Assembly (NCBI GenBank): GCA_030463445.1
Contig: JAQGFW010005866.1
Span: 1 to 28,992 of the forward strand
Length of the DNA: 28,992 nt
Direction of reading: 5' to 3'
Origin: Euplotes aediculatus
Taxonomy: Eukaryota > Ciliophora > Spirotrichea > Euplotida > Euplotidae
The translations under genes and the position numbers were made by a program. Positions 1-8,581 of the stretch are shown piece after piece (within the stretch, counting starts at the first letter, position 1; each line of letters begins with the position of its first letter). The notes under the pieces are model-generated. The model was not told the DNA's origin and did no database searches. It worked only from the letters and a program-made list of their open reading frames with translations.

Positions 1-24
1 CCGACAACTAAATTTTTAGTTGAT
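1..24. repeat. Terminal direct repeat (circular overlap), copy 1
   Basis: Bases 1-24 are identical to 28969-28992. Within them CAACTAAA and TTTAGTTG form an 8-bp inverted repeat around TT. The simplest reading is that a circular molecule was written with a short overlap, giving a true length of 28,968 bp. After joining, an outer inverted repeat (ATTTTAGTAAA at 28941-28951, TTTACTAAAAT at 32-42) encloses the inner palindrome, which supports the join. A real linear terminal repeat cannot be fully excluded. Confidence 0.85.
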
Positions 25-167
25 ACTGTTTTTTACTAAAATAATGAGTAATTGATTACGCCATGAGATTTGTTTAGACCTTCATTGAGTACAGGTGTTT
101 TATTGGCATCGAAACCTCAAAGGCTTAATTTGAAATTTACTAAACAAAAAGACCAAATTAGTAGGTT

Positions 168-797
168 TTATCTCGTAAAATACTCGTTTGGAAGCCCATA
201 TTTAGCATTTTTTTCGAGTTCAAGTACCTGAATTTTGATATTCAGAGCCGTTAGCTTTTCATTTTGTTCAAATTCATACATCTCTAAATCAGCTTTTCGG
301 CAATCTTCGGGAGTACACTCTCGTTTGGTGCAGCATTCTTGTTTTATCTCATGTAAGGCTTTTAAGTATCTCAATTTACCTTGCAAGACTGCCAATTTGT
401 CATATTCAACTTTTACTTTTTCGTATTCAACCCTCAGAGCTTGCAATCGCTCATTCATTTCAAGCTCTAAACTCTCGTCTAAGCTGTTTAATTTGCTTTT
501 GAGAAGCTTTGTATCTCTTTTGTAATTTGCGTAGTCTCTGGTACTAAATTGAATGCTTGGCAAACCAAACTGTAACCCGACCGACGGAGCGTAGTAAAGG
601 AAACTTTTTTCGTTAAGGTCTTTAAATTCTTCTCGTTTGGCGTGCCAGAGCTTCAGATAATAACTTTTTAGGCTCTTTTGGTACTCTGAGAAGTCTTTTA
701 GTTCGCTCGAAGCCGTTTTTTGAGCCATCAAAACTTCGTTTTTTAGTGAAAAAATCACCAAAAAAGCATAAAACAGCCCATTTTTTACATAATTCAT
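168..797 (-). CDS. Secreted coiled-coil protein, TolC-like fragment (unrecognised)
   Basis: A 209-aa protein of unknown function. The N-terminus (MNYVKNGLFYAFLVIFSLKN, ending near MAQ) looks like a signal peptide, so the product is probably exported to the periplasm. Residues about 67-85 (YYAPSVGLQFGLPSIQF) resemble an amphipathic outer-membrane strand. They are followed by a long charged helix (about 95-150), a cysteine cluster (CC, C, C at about 155-166) and another helix. Strand-then-long-helix recalls a piece of a TolC-type protein, but the length is far below that family, so this is a weak guess. It stands alone between the origin and the restriction operon, facing left, with a divergent intergenic region of 273 bp on its 5' side. 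Confidence 0.7.
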   Translation of the reverse strand: MNYVKNGLFYAFLVIFSLKNEVLMAQKTASSELKDFSEYQKSLKSYYLKLWHAKREEFKDLNEKSFLYYAPSVGLQFGLPSIQFSTRDYANYKRDTKLLKSKLNSLDESLELEMNERLQALRVEYEKVKVEYDKLAVLQGKLRYLKALHEIKQECCTKRECTPEDCRKADLEMYEFEQNEKLTALNIKIQVLELEKNAKYGLPNEYFTR

Positions 798-1070
798 ACT
801 TTAACAAAGTTTAGATTTTAGACTCAAAAACTCAATTTTTGTCATTTTTTTTTAAATGGTTTTAAAACCTCATTTTTTTAATTTTTGAAAACTAATCGAT
901 TTGTAAATTTTTAAGATACAAATTTTTGGCTTTGAAATTTAAAATTTTGCCACCAATTACGGCTTTGGTTTACAATATTATAATTTTGTGTTTACGCTCT
1001 GGCAGCCGAAGTTTACACCGCTTTCTTGTATCGTTTTAGGATTATTCATACATTTAAACTTTAAAAGTGT
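798..1070. promoter_or_regulatory. Divergent intergenic region with a candidate Bacteroidota promoter
   Basis: This AT-rich spacer separates the leftward secreted-protein gene from the rightward restriction operon, so it should carry both promoters. TAATTTTG at 981-988 matches the Bacteroidota -7 consensus TAnnTTTG and points toward the restriction operon, about 83 bp before its first ATG. I see no convincing -33 TTG at the usual spacing, so the assignment is tentative. No gene is seen here. Confidence 0.35.
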
Positions 1071-1280
1071 ATGACGATGAATAGAGACATCTTCCAACTT
1101 ATAAGAATCAAGCCCTTTACTCAGTTGTTAGGAATTTCGCATGCAAGATTCACACAGAAGCTACACCAGTACAATGTTAAAGGTCTGCCGCAAGATTTCA
1201 ATGAACGAGATAAAGAGAAACTGAAACGAGGTTTACTTACGCTATCAGAGATGATAAAAGAAGAAGCCAATAAGTTATGA
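1071..1280 (+). CDS. Small putative DNA-binding protein leading the restriction operon
   Basis: A 69-aa basic, helical protein that I do not recognise with certainty. The stretch PFTQLLGISHARFTQKLHQY could form a helix-turn-helix (helix, turn at GIS, recognition helix), followed by a second helix rich in Lys and Glu. It is the first gene of the rightward block, and its stop codon overlaps the next start by 4 bp (ATGA at 1277-1280), so the two are translationally coupled and lead into hsdM. Position and size would suit a controller of restriction expression, but this is inference from context only. Confidence 0.65.
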   Translation: MTMNRDIFQLIRIKPFTQLLGISHARFTQKLHQYNVKGLPQDFNERDKEKLKRGLLTLSEMIKEEANKL

Positions 1281-1561
1281 ATGAGTACCAAACCAAATAT
1301 TATTTGGACTGCTTTATTCAATCTTTTCATTTGCCCAAAGGCAAACGAATTAGATTGAAACCACTGGCGGGTCAGAGCGTCCCTGATAATTTACTGGTTG
1401 AATGCTCAAGAGAAGACCGATTGAAATATCCAGTCGGAACAATTTTTAAAGCCGATTTAACTTTAGTACAATTACCCAACAAAAAACCGTATTTGATAAC
1501 TCGACACCGTAAACTGGTGAGAGCCATTGAATACTTTGAACATAATAGACAGTTAAAATAA
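1277..1561 (+). CDS. Hypothetical protein, second gene of the restriction operon
   Basis: A 94-aa protein of unknown function with a basic C-terminus. It looks like a compact beta-rich fold: RIRLKPL, then VGTIFKADLTLVQL, then KPYLITRHRKLVRAI. No catalytic motif is visible. The start at 1277 overlaps the previous stop by 4 bp; a second in-frame Met lies at codon 3 (codons 1-3 read MNE, then Y), so start choice hardly matters. It ends 7 bp before hsdM, so it is probably co-transcribed with the type I restriction genes. It could be an accessory subunit or regulator; nothing in the sequence decides this. Confidence 0.65.
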   Translation: MNEYQTKYYLDCFIQSFHLPKGKRIRLKPLAGQSVPDNLLVECSREDRLKYPVGTIFKADLTLVQLPNKKPYLITRHRKLVRAIEYFEHNRQLK

Positions 1562-1568
1562 ATCAGTA

Positions 1569-3056
1569 ATGTTTGAACAAACCTTTAAAAACGTTGATAA
1601 TGTTCTGTATCGAGAGACAGACAGCGAATTGGATTACATCGAGCAGACATCTTGGATATTGTTTTTGAGATACCTTGACCAATTAGAAAATGATAAAAAA
1701 GACTTAGCCGAACTCGAAGGCAAAGAATATACTTTTATTCTTGAAGAAAAATATCGCTGGAATACCTGGGCAACTCCTAAGAGATTAAAGAAAGGTTCGG
1801 AAACTGAATACGAACTGGACATCGAAAAAGCCTTAATAGGTCCTGATTTGGTCAAATTTGTTAATTTAGACTTGTTTCCGTATTTGGCTAAATTCAAAGA
1901 AAAAGCAGAAAGCCCCAAGACGATTGAATACAAAATCGGTGAAATTTTTAGCGAGTTGAGCAATAAAGTAAAAAGTGGCTACAACCTCCGTGAGATTATT
2001 GACATGGTTGATACGCTACCTTTTGGAAGCGACAAAGACAAACACGAACTCAGCCATTTATACGAAACCAAAATCAAAAACATGGGTAATGCTGGCAGAA
2101 ATGGCGGTCAGTATTATACCCCACGCCCACTGATACGGGCTATGATTTCGGTCTTAGACCCACAAATTGGCGAAAAAATCTATGATGGTGCTTGTGGTAG
2201 TGCGGGCTTTTTGTGCGAGGCGTATGAGTATCTGTATGAGCGTATGGAAAAAACCACCACCAACCTAAAAACACTCAACGAAGATACTTTCTATGGCAAA
2301 GAGGTAAAGAATTTGGCATATATCATTGCCACCATGAATATGATTTTGCACGGCATCGAAGCCCCAAATATTATTCATACCAACACTCTGAGCGAAAACA
2401 TCAGAAACATACAAGAGAAAGACCGCTACGAGGTTATTTTGGCAAATCCGCCGTTTGGTGGCAAAGAACGCCCCGAAGTACAGCAGAATTTTGACATCAA
2501 GACCTCCGAAACTGCCTCTTTGTTTTTACAGCATTTTATCAAAAGCCTTAAAACCAGAGGGCGTGCCGCAGTGGTCATAAAAAATACTTTTTTGAGTAAT
2601 ACCGATAACGCCAGCATAGCCCTCCGAAAAGACCTACTCGAACGCTGCAACTTGCACACGATTCTCGATATGCCAAGCGGTACTTTTTTGGGTGCTGGTG
2701 TAAAAACAGTTGTACTGTTTTTTACGAAAGGCACCAAGACCGAAAAAATTTGGTATTATCAGTTAGACCCCGGCAGAAACATGGGCAAAACCAACGCCCT
2801 AAACGATGCCGACCTAAAAGAATTTATAGACTTACAAAAACAGGTTTCGGCAGGCACAACCAACGGAAACACCGAAAGAAGCTGGATGCTCGATGTAAGC
2901 TCTCTGAGCGAAGAAAACAACTTTGATTTAAGCGTAAAAAACCCTAACAAAAAAGAAGAAACAGCTTTGCGTACACCACACGAGATTTTAGAAGAAATGC
3001 GAACCCTTGACCAAGAAAATACAGAAATATTAAACACAATTTTGGAAATGCTATGA
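1569..3056 (+). CDS. hsdM: Type I restriction-modification DNA methyltransferase subunit HsdM
   Basis: This 495-aa protein is the modification subunit of a type I restriction-modification complex and transfers a methyl group from S-adenosylmethionine to adenine N6. The N-terminal helical HsdM domain covers about residues 1-150. The methylase domain follows, with GQYYTPRPLI (about 180-189), the cofactor-binding motif DGACGSAGF (206-214) and the catalytic motif NPPF (293-296). The C-terminus is helical and charged. Length is usual for the family. The last 4 bp overlap the start of hsdS (ATGA, 3053-3056), typical of coupled subunits that assemble as M2S and, with HsdR, as R2M2S. It looks intact. 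Confidence 0.97.
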   Translation: MFEQTFKNVDNVLYRETDSELDYIEQTSWILFLRYLDQLENDKKDLAELEGKEYTFILEEKYRWNTWATPKRLKKGSETEYELDIEKALIGPDLVKFVNLDLFPYLAKFKEKAESPKTIEYKIGEIFSELSNKVKSGYNLREIIDMVDTLPFGSDKDKHELSHLYETKIKNMGNAGRNGGQYYTPRPLIRAMISVLDPQIGEKIYDGACGSAGFLCEAYEYLYERMEKTTTNLKTLNEDTFYGKEVKNLAYIIATMNMILHGIEAPNIIHTNTLSENIRNIQEKDRYEVILANPPFGGKERPEVQQNFDIKTSETASLFLQHFIKSLKTRGRAAVVIKNTFLSNTDNASIALRKDLLERCNLHTILDMPSGTFLGAGVKTVVLFFTKGTKTEKIWYYQLDPGRNMGKTNALNDADLKEFIDLQKQVSAGTTNGNTERSWMLDVSSLSEENNFDLSVKNPNKKEETALRTPHEILEEMRTLDQENTEILNTILEML

Positions 3057-4198
3057 AAGAAGGTTGGGAAGTAAAGGCTCTAAAAGAAGTTTGTGAAGTA
3101 GAACGGGGAAGTTCTCCAAGACCTATCGAAAATTTTATAACTGATAATTTAGATGGTGTTAATTGGATTAAGATTGGCGATACAAAAGGTTTAGATAAGT
3201 ATATATATTCAACAAAAGAAAAAATCACAAAGGAGGGTGCAGAGAAATCAAGATATGTAAAAGAAGGAGATTTTATATTGTCCAATTCTATGTCATTTGG
3301 GAAACCGTATATCATGAAGACAGAAGGATATATACATGACGGGTGGTTTGTTATTAGAATTCCAAAATATATTGATACTGATTTTTTTTATTATTTGCTT
3401 ATTTCTCCTAATGTTCAAGAGCAAATTCAAAATTTAGCTAATGGTGCGATAGTTAAAAATATTAGTGGCGACCTTGTGAAAAAGGTGCTATTAACTTACC
3501 CAAAATCTTTCCAAGAACAAAAAAGAATAGTAGCCAAATTAGACCAAGCATTTGAGGCAATCAATAAAGCAAAAGCCAACGCCGAGCAAAACCTAAAAAA
3601 TGCAAAAGAGTTGTTTGAAAGCACTTTAAATGAGGTTTTTGAGAATACTGATTGGGAGTGTAAAACTGTTGATGACGTTTGTGATGAAATATTCGCAGGT
3701 GGAGATGCACCAAAAGATAATTTTTCAGAGTTTAGAACAGATGAATTTAATGTGCCTATTTATGCTAATTCAGTAAAAGATAAAGGAATATATGGATTTA
3801 CAAACTATTCACGAGTTAAGAAACCCTCTATTACAGTTGCAGCAAGAGGAAGTGGGACAGGACACACCGAATTAAGGTTTGATGAATATTTACCGATAGT
3901 TAGATTAATTGTACTAATACCAAACAATGATTTAATTAACTTAGAATTTTTAAAGCATACAATTGATATTCAGACAATAGTCAGAAGCGGAAGTGCAATT
4001 CCTCAGTTAACTGTTCCAATGATAAAAGAATATAAATTGCCTGTTCCATCCCTCGAAACTCAAACCCAAATCGTAGCCAAATTAGACAGTTTACGAGCCG
4101 AAACCCAAAAACTCGAAGCCAATTATAAAAAGCAACTCGAAGATTTAGAAGAGCTAAAAAAGAGTATATTACAAAAGGCATTTAGTGGAGAATTATAA
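3053..4198 (+). CDS. hsdS: Type I restriction specificity subunit HsdS
   Basis: This 381-aa protein sets the DNA target of the type I complex. It has the usual two-part layout: target recognition domain 1 (about 1-155), a central conserved helical spacer beginning near QEQKRIVAKLDQAFEAI, target recognition domain 2 (about 200-335), and a C-terminal spacer with the related ETQTQIVAKLDSLRAE. The two spacers share a 15-bp identical DNA repeat (3530-3544 and 4073-4087). Each domain probably reads one half of a bipartite asymmetric target, which cannot be predicted by eye. It overlaps hsdM by 4 bp and is 17 bp from the next ORF. The recognition domains are more AT-rich than hsdM, as is common for these exchangeable parts. 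Confidence 0.95.
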   Translation: MKEGWEVKALKEVCEVERGSSPRPIENFITDNLDGVNWIKIGDTKGLDKYIYSTKEKITKEGAEKSRYVKEGDFILSNSMSFGKPYIMKTEGYIHDGWFVIRIPKYIDTDFFYYLLISPNVQEQIQNLANGAIVKNISGDLVKKVLLTYPKSFQEQKRIVAKLDQAFEAINKAKANAEQNLKNAKELFESTLNEVFENTDWECKTVDDVCDEIFAGGDAPKDNFSEFRTDEFNVPIYANSVKDKGIYGFTNYSRVKKPSITVAARGSGTGHTELRFDEYLPIVRLIVLIPNNDLINLEFLKHTIDIQTIVRSGSAIPQLTVPMIKEYKLPVPSLETQTQIVAKLDSLRAETQKLEANYKKQLEDLEELKKSILQKAFSGEL

Positions 4199-4215
4199 AC
4201 ACATAATTTAAAAAT

Positions 4216-4584
4216 ATGAATTGGGAAGAAGCACAAGCCCTAATACTGCAACACATAATTGTTGGCGTACATCTAAGCCCAGAAAGCCAATATAGATTTG
4301 TAACGGATGGTCCAGATTTTCCATGCACGCACTACAACTATAATCATGCAAATGGCTACAGAGTGCGTATTGGAGCTAATACCTTTATTCAAATTCCGTT
4401 GGTAATGCTTAAAGCTCTCTTTCAGGCATCGCTGCAAAACGGAGGTGTTTATAATAGGGCCGTTTTTGCACAATTGTACCCACAGCAACTAAACAACCAT
4501 GGTTGTCATGTACACGTAGTCGGTAAAATATTTGTAATGGCTGGCGTTGCTATCTGTGAAGGAAGAAATTATATTATCCAATAA
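4216..4584 (+). CDS. Conserved-looking hypothetical protein between hsdS and hsdR
   Basis: A 122-aa protein of unknown function embedded in the restriction operon. It begins MNWEEAQALILQHIIVGVHL and contains SPESQYRFVTDGPDFPCTHY, GYRVRIGANTFIQIPLVML and a C-terminal CHVHVVGKIFVMAGVA, suggesting an alpha/beta fold with a hydrophobic C-terminal strand pair. No nuclease or methylase motif is visible. It is 17 bp after hsdS and its stop is 1 bp before the hsdR ATG, so it is co-transcribed and perhaps translationally coupled. That tight placement makes a role connected with restriction (assembly or control of HsdR) plausible, but this is inference. Confidence 0.75.
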   Translation: MNWEEAQALILQHIIVGVHLSPESQYRFVTDGPDFPCTHYNYNHANGYRVRIGANTFIQIPLVMLKALFQASLQNGGVYNRAVFAQLYPQQLNNHGCHVHVVGKIFVMAGVAICEGRNYIIQ

Positions 4585-4585
4585 A

Positions 4586-6949
4586 ATGAGCGAGCAAGAA
4601 ACACGAACCAACTACATCATACCTGCACTAAGAGCCGCAGGCTGGGGAGTTATTGAAGGTAGCAGAATCCGTGAGGATTTTCCTATCAACAAAGGTCGCC
4701 TCATTGGCAACGGCAAACGCAGCAATCCATACAAAGCAGATTTTGTTTTGCAATACAAAGGGCGAAACATGGCAGTAGTAGAAGCCAAAGCCGCCGATAA
4801 ATATTATACCGAAGGCGTAAGCCAAGCCAAAGAATATGCCGAAAAACTAAACGTAAGATTTACATACAGCACCAACGGCAGAGAGATTTATGAAATAGAC
4901 CGACAAGGCAGAGAAGGCGACACCACCAGATACCTAAGCCCTGATGAACTTTGGGAATTGAATTTTCCGAGTGCAAAATCTACTGAAATCATCAAAAACA
5001 GTGAATTTTGGAAAGAGAAACTATTATCAGTACCGTTTGAAGACAAAGGCGGCACATGGCAAGCACGCTATTATCAAGATAACGCCATTACAAAAGTATT
5101 AGAAGCCGTAGCTGATAATAAAAACAGAATATTACTGACACTTGCCACCGGTACGGGCAAAACCGCCATAGCTTTTCAGATAGCCTGGAAACTTTTTCAA
5201 GCCAAATGGACAATCAAAAAAGACCAAGCACGAAGCCCAAGAATATTGTTTTTAGCCGATAGAAACATACTTGCCGACCAAGCATTCAACGCTTTTTCGG
5301 CATTTGAAGAAACCGCACTCGTCAGAATCAGCCCCGATGAAGTAAAGAAAAAAGGCAAAGTCCCGAAAAATGGCAGCATATTTTTTACCATTTTTCAGAC
5401 CTTCATGAGTGGTCCCAACGACACACCGTACTTTGGCGATTATCCAGATGATTTTTTTGATTTTATCATTATAGACGAATGCCACAGAGGCGGAGCAAAC
5501 GACGAGAGTACGTGGCGAGCAATCATGGACTATTTCAGTCCAGCCGTTCAGTTAGGCTTAACAGCCACACCCAAACGAGAAATAAATGCCGATACTTACA
5601 ATTATTTTGGCGAGCCAGTTTATACCTATTCACTCAAAGATGGTATCAACGACGGATTCCTAACGCCGTTTAAAGTCAAGCAAATTGATACAACGATTGA
5701 TGATTACGTATTTACGTCGGATGATACAGTTTTAGAAGGGCAAATCGAAGAAGGTAAACGCTACACAGAAATTGATTTTAACCAAAATATTGAAATCAGA
5801 GAGCGAGAAGCCTATCGAGTAAAAACTTTTTTAGGCATGATAAACCAGTCAGAAAAGACACTGGTTTTTTGTGCTACACAGCAACACGCTTTATTGATAC
5901 GAGATTTAATCAATCAGAACGCTTCGAGCAAAAATCCTAATTATTGCCACCGAGTAACAGCCGACGATGGAAAAATAGGAGAACAGCATTTAAGAGATTT
6001 TCAGGATAACGAAAAGAGTATTCCAACGATTCTGACAACTTCACAAAAACTAAGCACAGGCGTTGATGCTCCAGAAGTCAGAAACATCGTTTTATTGCGT
6101 CCTGTAAACTCAATAATCGAGTTTAAACAGATTATCGGCAGGGGAACAAGGCTATTTGATAATAAAGATTATTTTACGATTTATGACTTCGTAAAAGCCC
6201 ACCACCATTTCAGCGACCCCGAATGGGACGGAGAACCAGAAGAACCCATACCACCAAAAGAGTCAAGACCCATAACACCTCCAACAGAGCCACCAATCGG
6301 AGGCCCAGAGCCTTGTGAAGTTTGCGGGTATGAGGTTTGCCGTTGCGAAGAAAAACCCAAAAAATTGGTTAAAGTAAAATTAGCAGATGGAAAGGTCAGA
6401 GAGATTCAACACATGGTAAAAACCACGTTTTGGAGTCCAGAAGGCAAGCCGATTTCATCCGAACAGTTCTTACAGTCGTTGTTTGGTACATTGCCCGAAT
6501 TATTCAAAGACGAAACCGAATTAAGAAGCATTTGGAGCAGACCCGATACACGAAAAAAATTGTTAGAAGAGCTTTCAGAAAAAGGATTTACTAAAGCTCA
6601 ATTAGAAGAACTTCAAAAAGTTTTGAGTGCCGAAAACAGCGATTTATATGATGTTTTGGCTTATGTAGCTTTTCACTCCGATATTATCGAAAGAAGCCTA
6701 AGAGCCGAAAAAGCCAAAGTACATCTGAGTGATTATAACCCAAAACAGCAAGAATTTTTAAACTTTGTATTGAGCCAGTACGTAAAACAAGGAACAGACG
6801 AACTCGATGATTCGAAAATTGGAGATTTACTACTACTCAAATATAACGCCATAGCTGACGCCAAACGAGAGCTGGGCGACATTCCAACTATCAGAAAAAA
6901 CTTTATAGATTTTCAAACGTTTTTGTATGAAGATAGGAAGGTGGGGTAA
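4586..6949 (+). CDS. hsdR: Type I restriction endonuclease/translocase subunit HsdR
   Basis: This 787-aa protein is the motor and nuclease of the type I complex: it translocates DNA using ATP and cuts far from the unmethylated target. An N-terminal nuclease domain has D52 and the pair E66-x-K68 (ADFVLQYKGRNMAVVEAK). A superfamily 2 helicase core follows: Walker A ATGTGKT (187-193), IIDECH (DEAD-type motif II), GLTATPK (motif III) and QIIGRGTRLF (motif VI). The C-terminal third is EcoEI-like, with a cysteine-rich insert CEVCGYEVCRC after a proline-rich linker. I chose ATG 4586, 1 bp after the upstream stop; an in-frame TTG at 4547 would overlap the upstream gene and is less likely. Intact. Confidence 0.96.
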   Translation: MSEQETRTNYIIPALRAAGWGVIEGSRIREDFPINKGRLIGNGKRSNPYKADFVLQYKGRNMAVVEAKAADKYYTEGVSQAKEYAEKLNVRFTYSTNGREIYEIDRQGREGDTTRYLSPDELWELNFPSAKSTEIIKNSEFWKEKLLSVPFEDKGGTWQARYYQDNAITKVLEAVADNKNRILLTLATGTGKTAIAFQIAWKLFQAKWTIKKDQARSPRILFLADRNILADQAFNAFSAFEETALVRISPDEVKKKGKVPKNGSIFFTIFQTFMSGPNDTPYFGDYPDDFFDFIIIDECHRGGANDESTWRAIMDYFSPAVQLGLTATPKREINADTYNYFGEPVYTYSLKDGINDGFLTPFKVKQIDTTIDDYVFTSDDTVLEGQIEEGKRYTEIDFNQNIEIREREAYRVKTFLGMINQSEKTLVFCATQQHALLIRDLINQNASSKNPNYCHRVTADDGKIGEQHLRDFQDNEKSIPTILTTSQKLSTGVDAPEVRNIVLLRPVNSIIEFKQIIGRGTRLFDNKDYFTIYDFVKAHHHFSDPEWDGEPEEPIPPKESRPITPPTEPPIGGPEPCEVCGYEVCRCEEKPKKLVKVKLADGKVREIQHMVKTTFWSPEGKPISSEQFLQSLFGTLPELFKDETELRSIWSRPDTRKKLLEELSEKGFTKAQLEELQKVLSAENSDLYDVLAYVAFHSDIIERSLRAEKAKVHLSDYNPKQQEFLNFVLSQYVKQGTDELDDSKIGDLLLLKYNAIADAKRELGDIPTIRKNFIDFQTFLYEDRKVG

Positions 6950-6996
6950 GGAAGTATTTCTGTTATGATTGAATTTTTTATATTAATCGTGAAAAT

Positions 6997-8145
6997 ATGA
7001 ATCAGGGTCAAGAACTAAATTCAGATACGTCGCAAGAACTAAATTCAAATTTCTCAATATATACAGTTTTTAGAGAAAGGTGGCAAAGTTTGACATTAAT
7101 AGGAGCTGTGTCTATTTTTTTTGTACTTATAGGGCTTTTCCTTACAAATACAGGATTGTCTTGGGTAATCGATACTGAAAAATTTGACCATTTTGGTTCC
7201 ATATTTGGGGCGTTAGTAGGTTCATTTTTATCATTTATTTCGATAATTCTAGTTTTAGAAACAATTAAAAAGCAGGATGCTGATAATAAAAGAACCCATA
7301 CTTTGCAAGATAGGTATTTTAAGAAGGAAAAATTTGAAAATAGATTCTTTGAATTCATAAAGTTTCACAAAGAAAATATTAACTCTTTTAGTCTAAGTTC
7401 GGAATATCATGGATATGAAGCATTAGTGAAATTAGAAAAAATGTATTTCGTCATTTATACAAAATTAAAAAAATCAATAGATAAGCATGTTAATAATACA
7501 ATAGATAAATCAAAAATGGAGTATCTGCAAAATGAATTTATTTTTGAGTTATCAGCATACATTTTATTAAATGGGTGTAATAAAGAGACAGAAAGTTATA
7601 TTAGTAATGAAGTAATATCAAAAATTGGAGAATCAAATAAGGATGAATTCAGAACATTTATTATGCTCGTAAATAATATCGCACTTGGTCACGAGAATGG
7701 CATTGAAGAAGAGTTAGCTATTTTCGGAAAGAGTAAAGAATATATATTATTAAATTATTTCAATTTGCTTCATAGAATTATTGTTTTTATTGATGAACAA
7801 GATAGCTCATTATTCTCTTATAAGGAAAAATACGAATACATCAGATTATTCAAAGCTACTTTTTTTAGTAATGAACAAACGTTAATTTTTCTTAACTCTC
7901 TTTCACCAAATGGTAAAATATGGGAAAAAATGTACGATAATATAAATGTTAAAAGTAATGAAGAAGAAGAAATCAAAAAAATCAATAATTGTTTAATAAC
8001 AAAATATGACTTGATAAGGAATATACCGATTAATTATTTAAAAATATTGAATATAGATGTTAAAAGATACTATCCAAATGTTTCATATTTTGATGATGTA
8101 GAAATATCAAAGGATAGAGCAGAAATGAATAAAAAATTTATATAA
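6997..8145 (+). CDS. Putative phage abortive infection protein (putAbiC family)
   Basis: A 382-aa membrane protein. Two transmembrane helices lie near the N-terminus (about 33-53, LTLIGAVSIFFVLIGLF; about 68-90, FGSIFGALVGSFLSFISIIL). Then comes a charged segment and FKKEKFENRFFEFIKFHKENIN, which matches the core pattern I associate with the putAbiC family (aromatic FF, then xHxxI). The rest is a helical cytoplasmic domain. In this family the role, where proposed, is to stop phage growth by harming the infected cell; no mechanism is visible here. It lies 47 bp after hsdR in the same direction, so it is part of the same defence block. It is much more AT-rich than hsdR, which suggests separate acquisition. 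Confidence 0.8.
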   Translation: MNQGQELNSDTSQELNSNFSIYTVFRERWQSLTLIGAVSIFFVLIGLFLTNTGLSWVIDTEKFDHFGSIFGALVGSFLSFISIILVLETIKKQDADNKRTHTLQDRYFKKEKFENRFFEFIKFHKENINSFSLSSEYHGYEALVKLEKMYFVIYTKLKKSIDKHVNNTIDKSKMEYLQNEFIFELSAYILLNGCNKETESYISNEVISKIGESNKDEFRTFIMLVNNIALGHENGIEEELAIFGKSKEYILLNYFNLLHRIIVFIDEQDSSLFSYKEKYEYIRLFKATFFSNEQTLIFLNSLSPNGKIWEKMYDNINVKSNEEEEIKKINNCLITKYDLIRNIPINYLKILNIDVKRYYPNVSYFDDVEISKDRAEMNKKFI

Positions 8146-8165
8146 AGTAAACTATGTGAAGATAA

Positions 8166-8528
8166 ATGAATAAATTTTTTCAAACTTTATATTTTTCTAT
8201 TTTTTGTACTTTAAGTACTTTCGCCCAAGACCCCATCACAGCCGAACAAGCCGCCAAGATGGTAGGGCAAGAAGTAACCGTAAAAGCCGTAGTGGCTGGT
8301 ACCAGGTTATTTGACAAAGACGGCAAAAGAACGTTTCTAATTAATTTAGACAAACGTTATCCGCAGTCGCCTTTAACCGTTGTACTCTACACAAAAGCGT
8401 ACGATGAATTAAACCTAAAACAAGAAATCGAAGATAAAACAATCATTGTCAAAGGAAAAGTATCTCTCTACAACGATAGACCTCAGATATTGGTTGATGA
8501 TGTAAAGAACTTACAAATAATCGAGTAA
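8166..8528 (+). CDS. Secreted OB-fold protein
   Basis: A 120-aa protein with a signal peptide (about 1-20, MNKFFQTLYFSIFCTLSTFA, cleavage before QDP). The mature part, about 100 residues, starts with ITAEQAAKMVGQEVTVKAVV and continues with FLINLDKRYPQSPLTVVLYT and TIIVKGKVSLYNDRPQILVD. This strand order and the KGKVSLYNDRPQI segment are typical of an OB-fold of the tRNA-anti/nucleic-acid-binding type found in exported Bacteroidota proteins. Ligand unknown. It starts 20 bp after the putAbiC gene. Why an exported OB protein sits in a defence block is unclear; it may be cargo picked up with its neighbours. Confidence 0.8.
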   Translation: MNKFFQTLYFSIFCTLSTFAQDPITAEQAAKMVGQEVTVKAVVAGTRLFDKDGKRTFLINLDKRYPQSPLTVVLYTKAYDELNLKQEIEDKTIIVKGKVSLYNDRPQILVDDVKNLQIIE

Positions 8529-8581
8529 TTATCATGTTATTTTCGTAAATTTATACCCATATTCATTGAAGAAAGCCCAAG

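Noticed and set aside
1-24. Linear plasmid telomere
   Set aside because: The end repeats are direct, not inverted between the ends, as expected from a circular overlap.
235-525. Open frame of 96 codons on the plus strand inside the secreted-protein gene
   Set aside because: Low-complexity Ser/Phe-rich translation that mirrors the helical gene on the other strand; a shadow frame.
4547-4585. TTG start of hsdR at 4547
   Set aside because: It overlaps the 122-aa gene and adds 13 unrelated residues; ATG 4586 directly after the upstream stop fits better.
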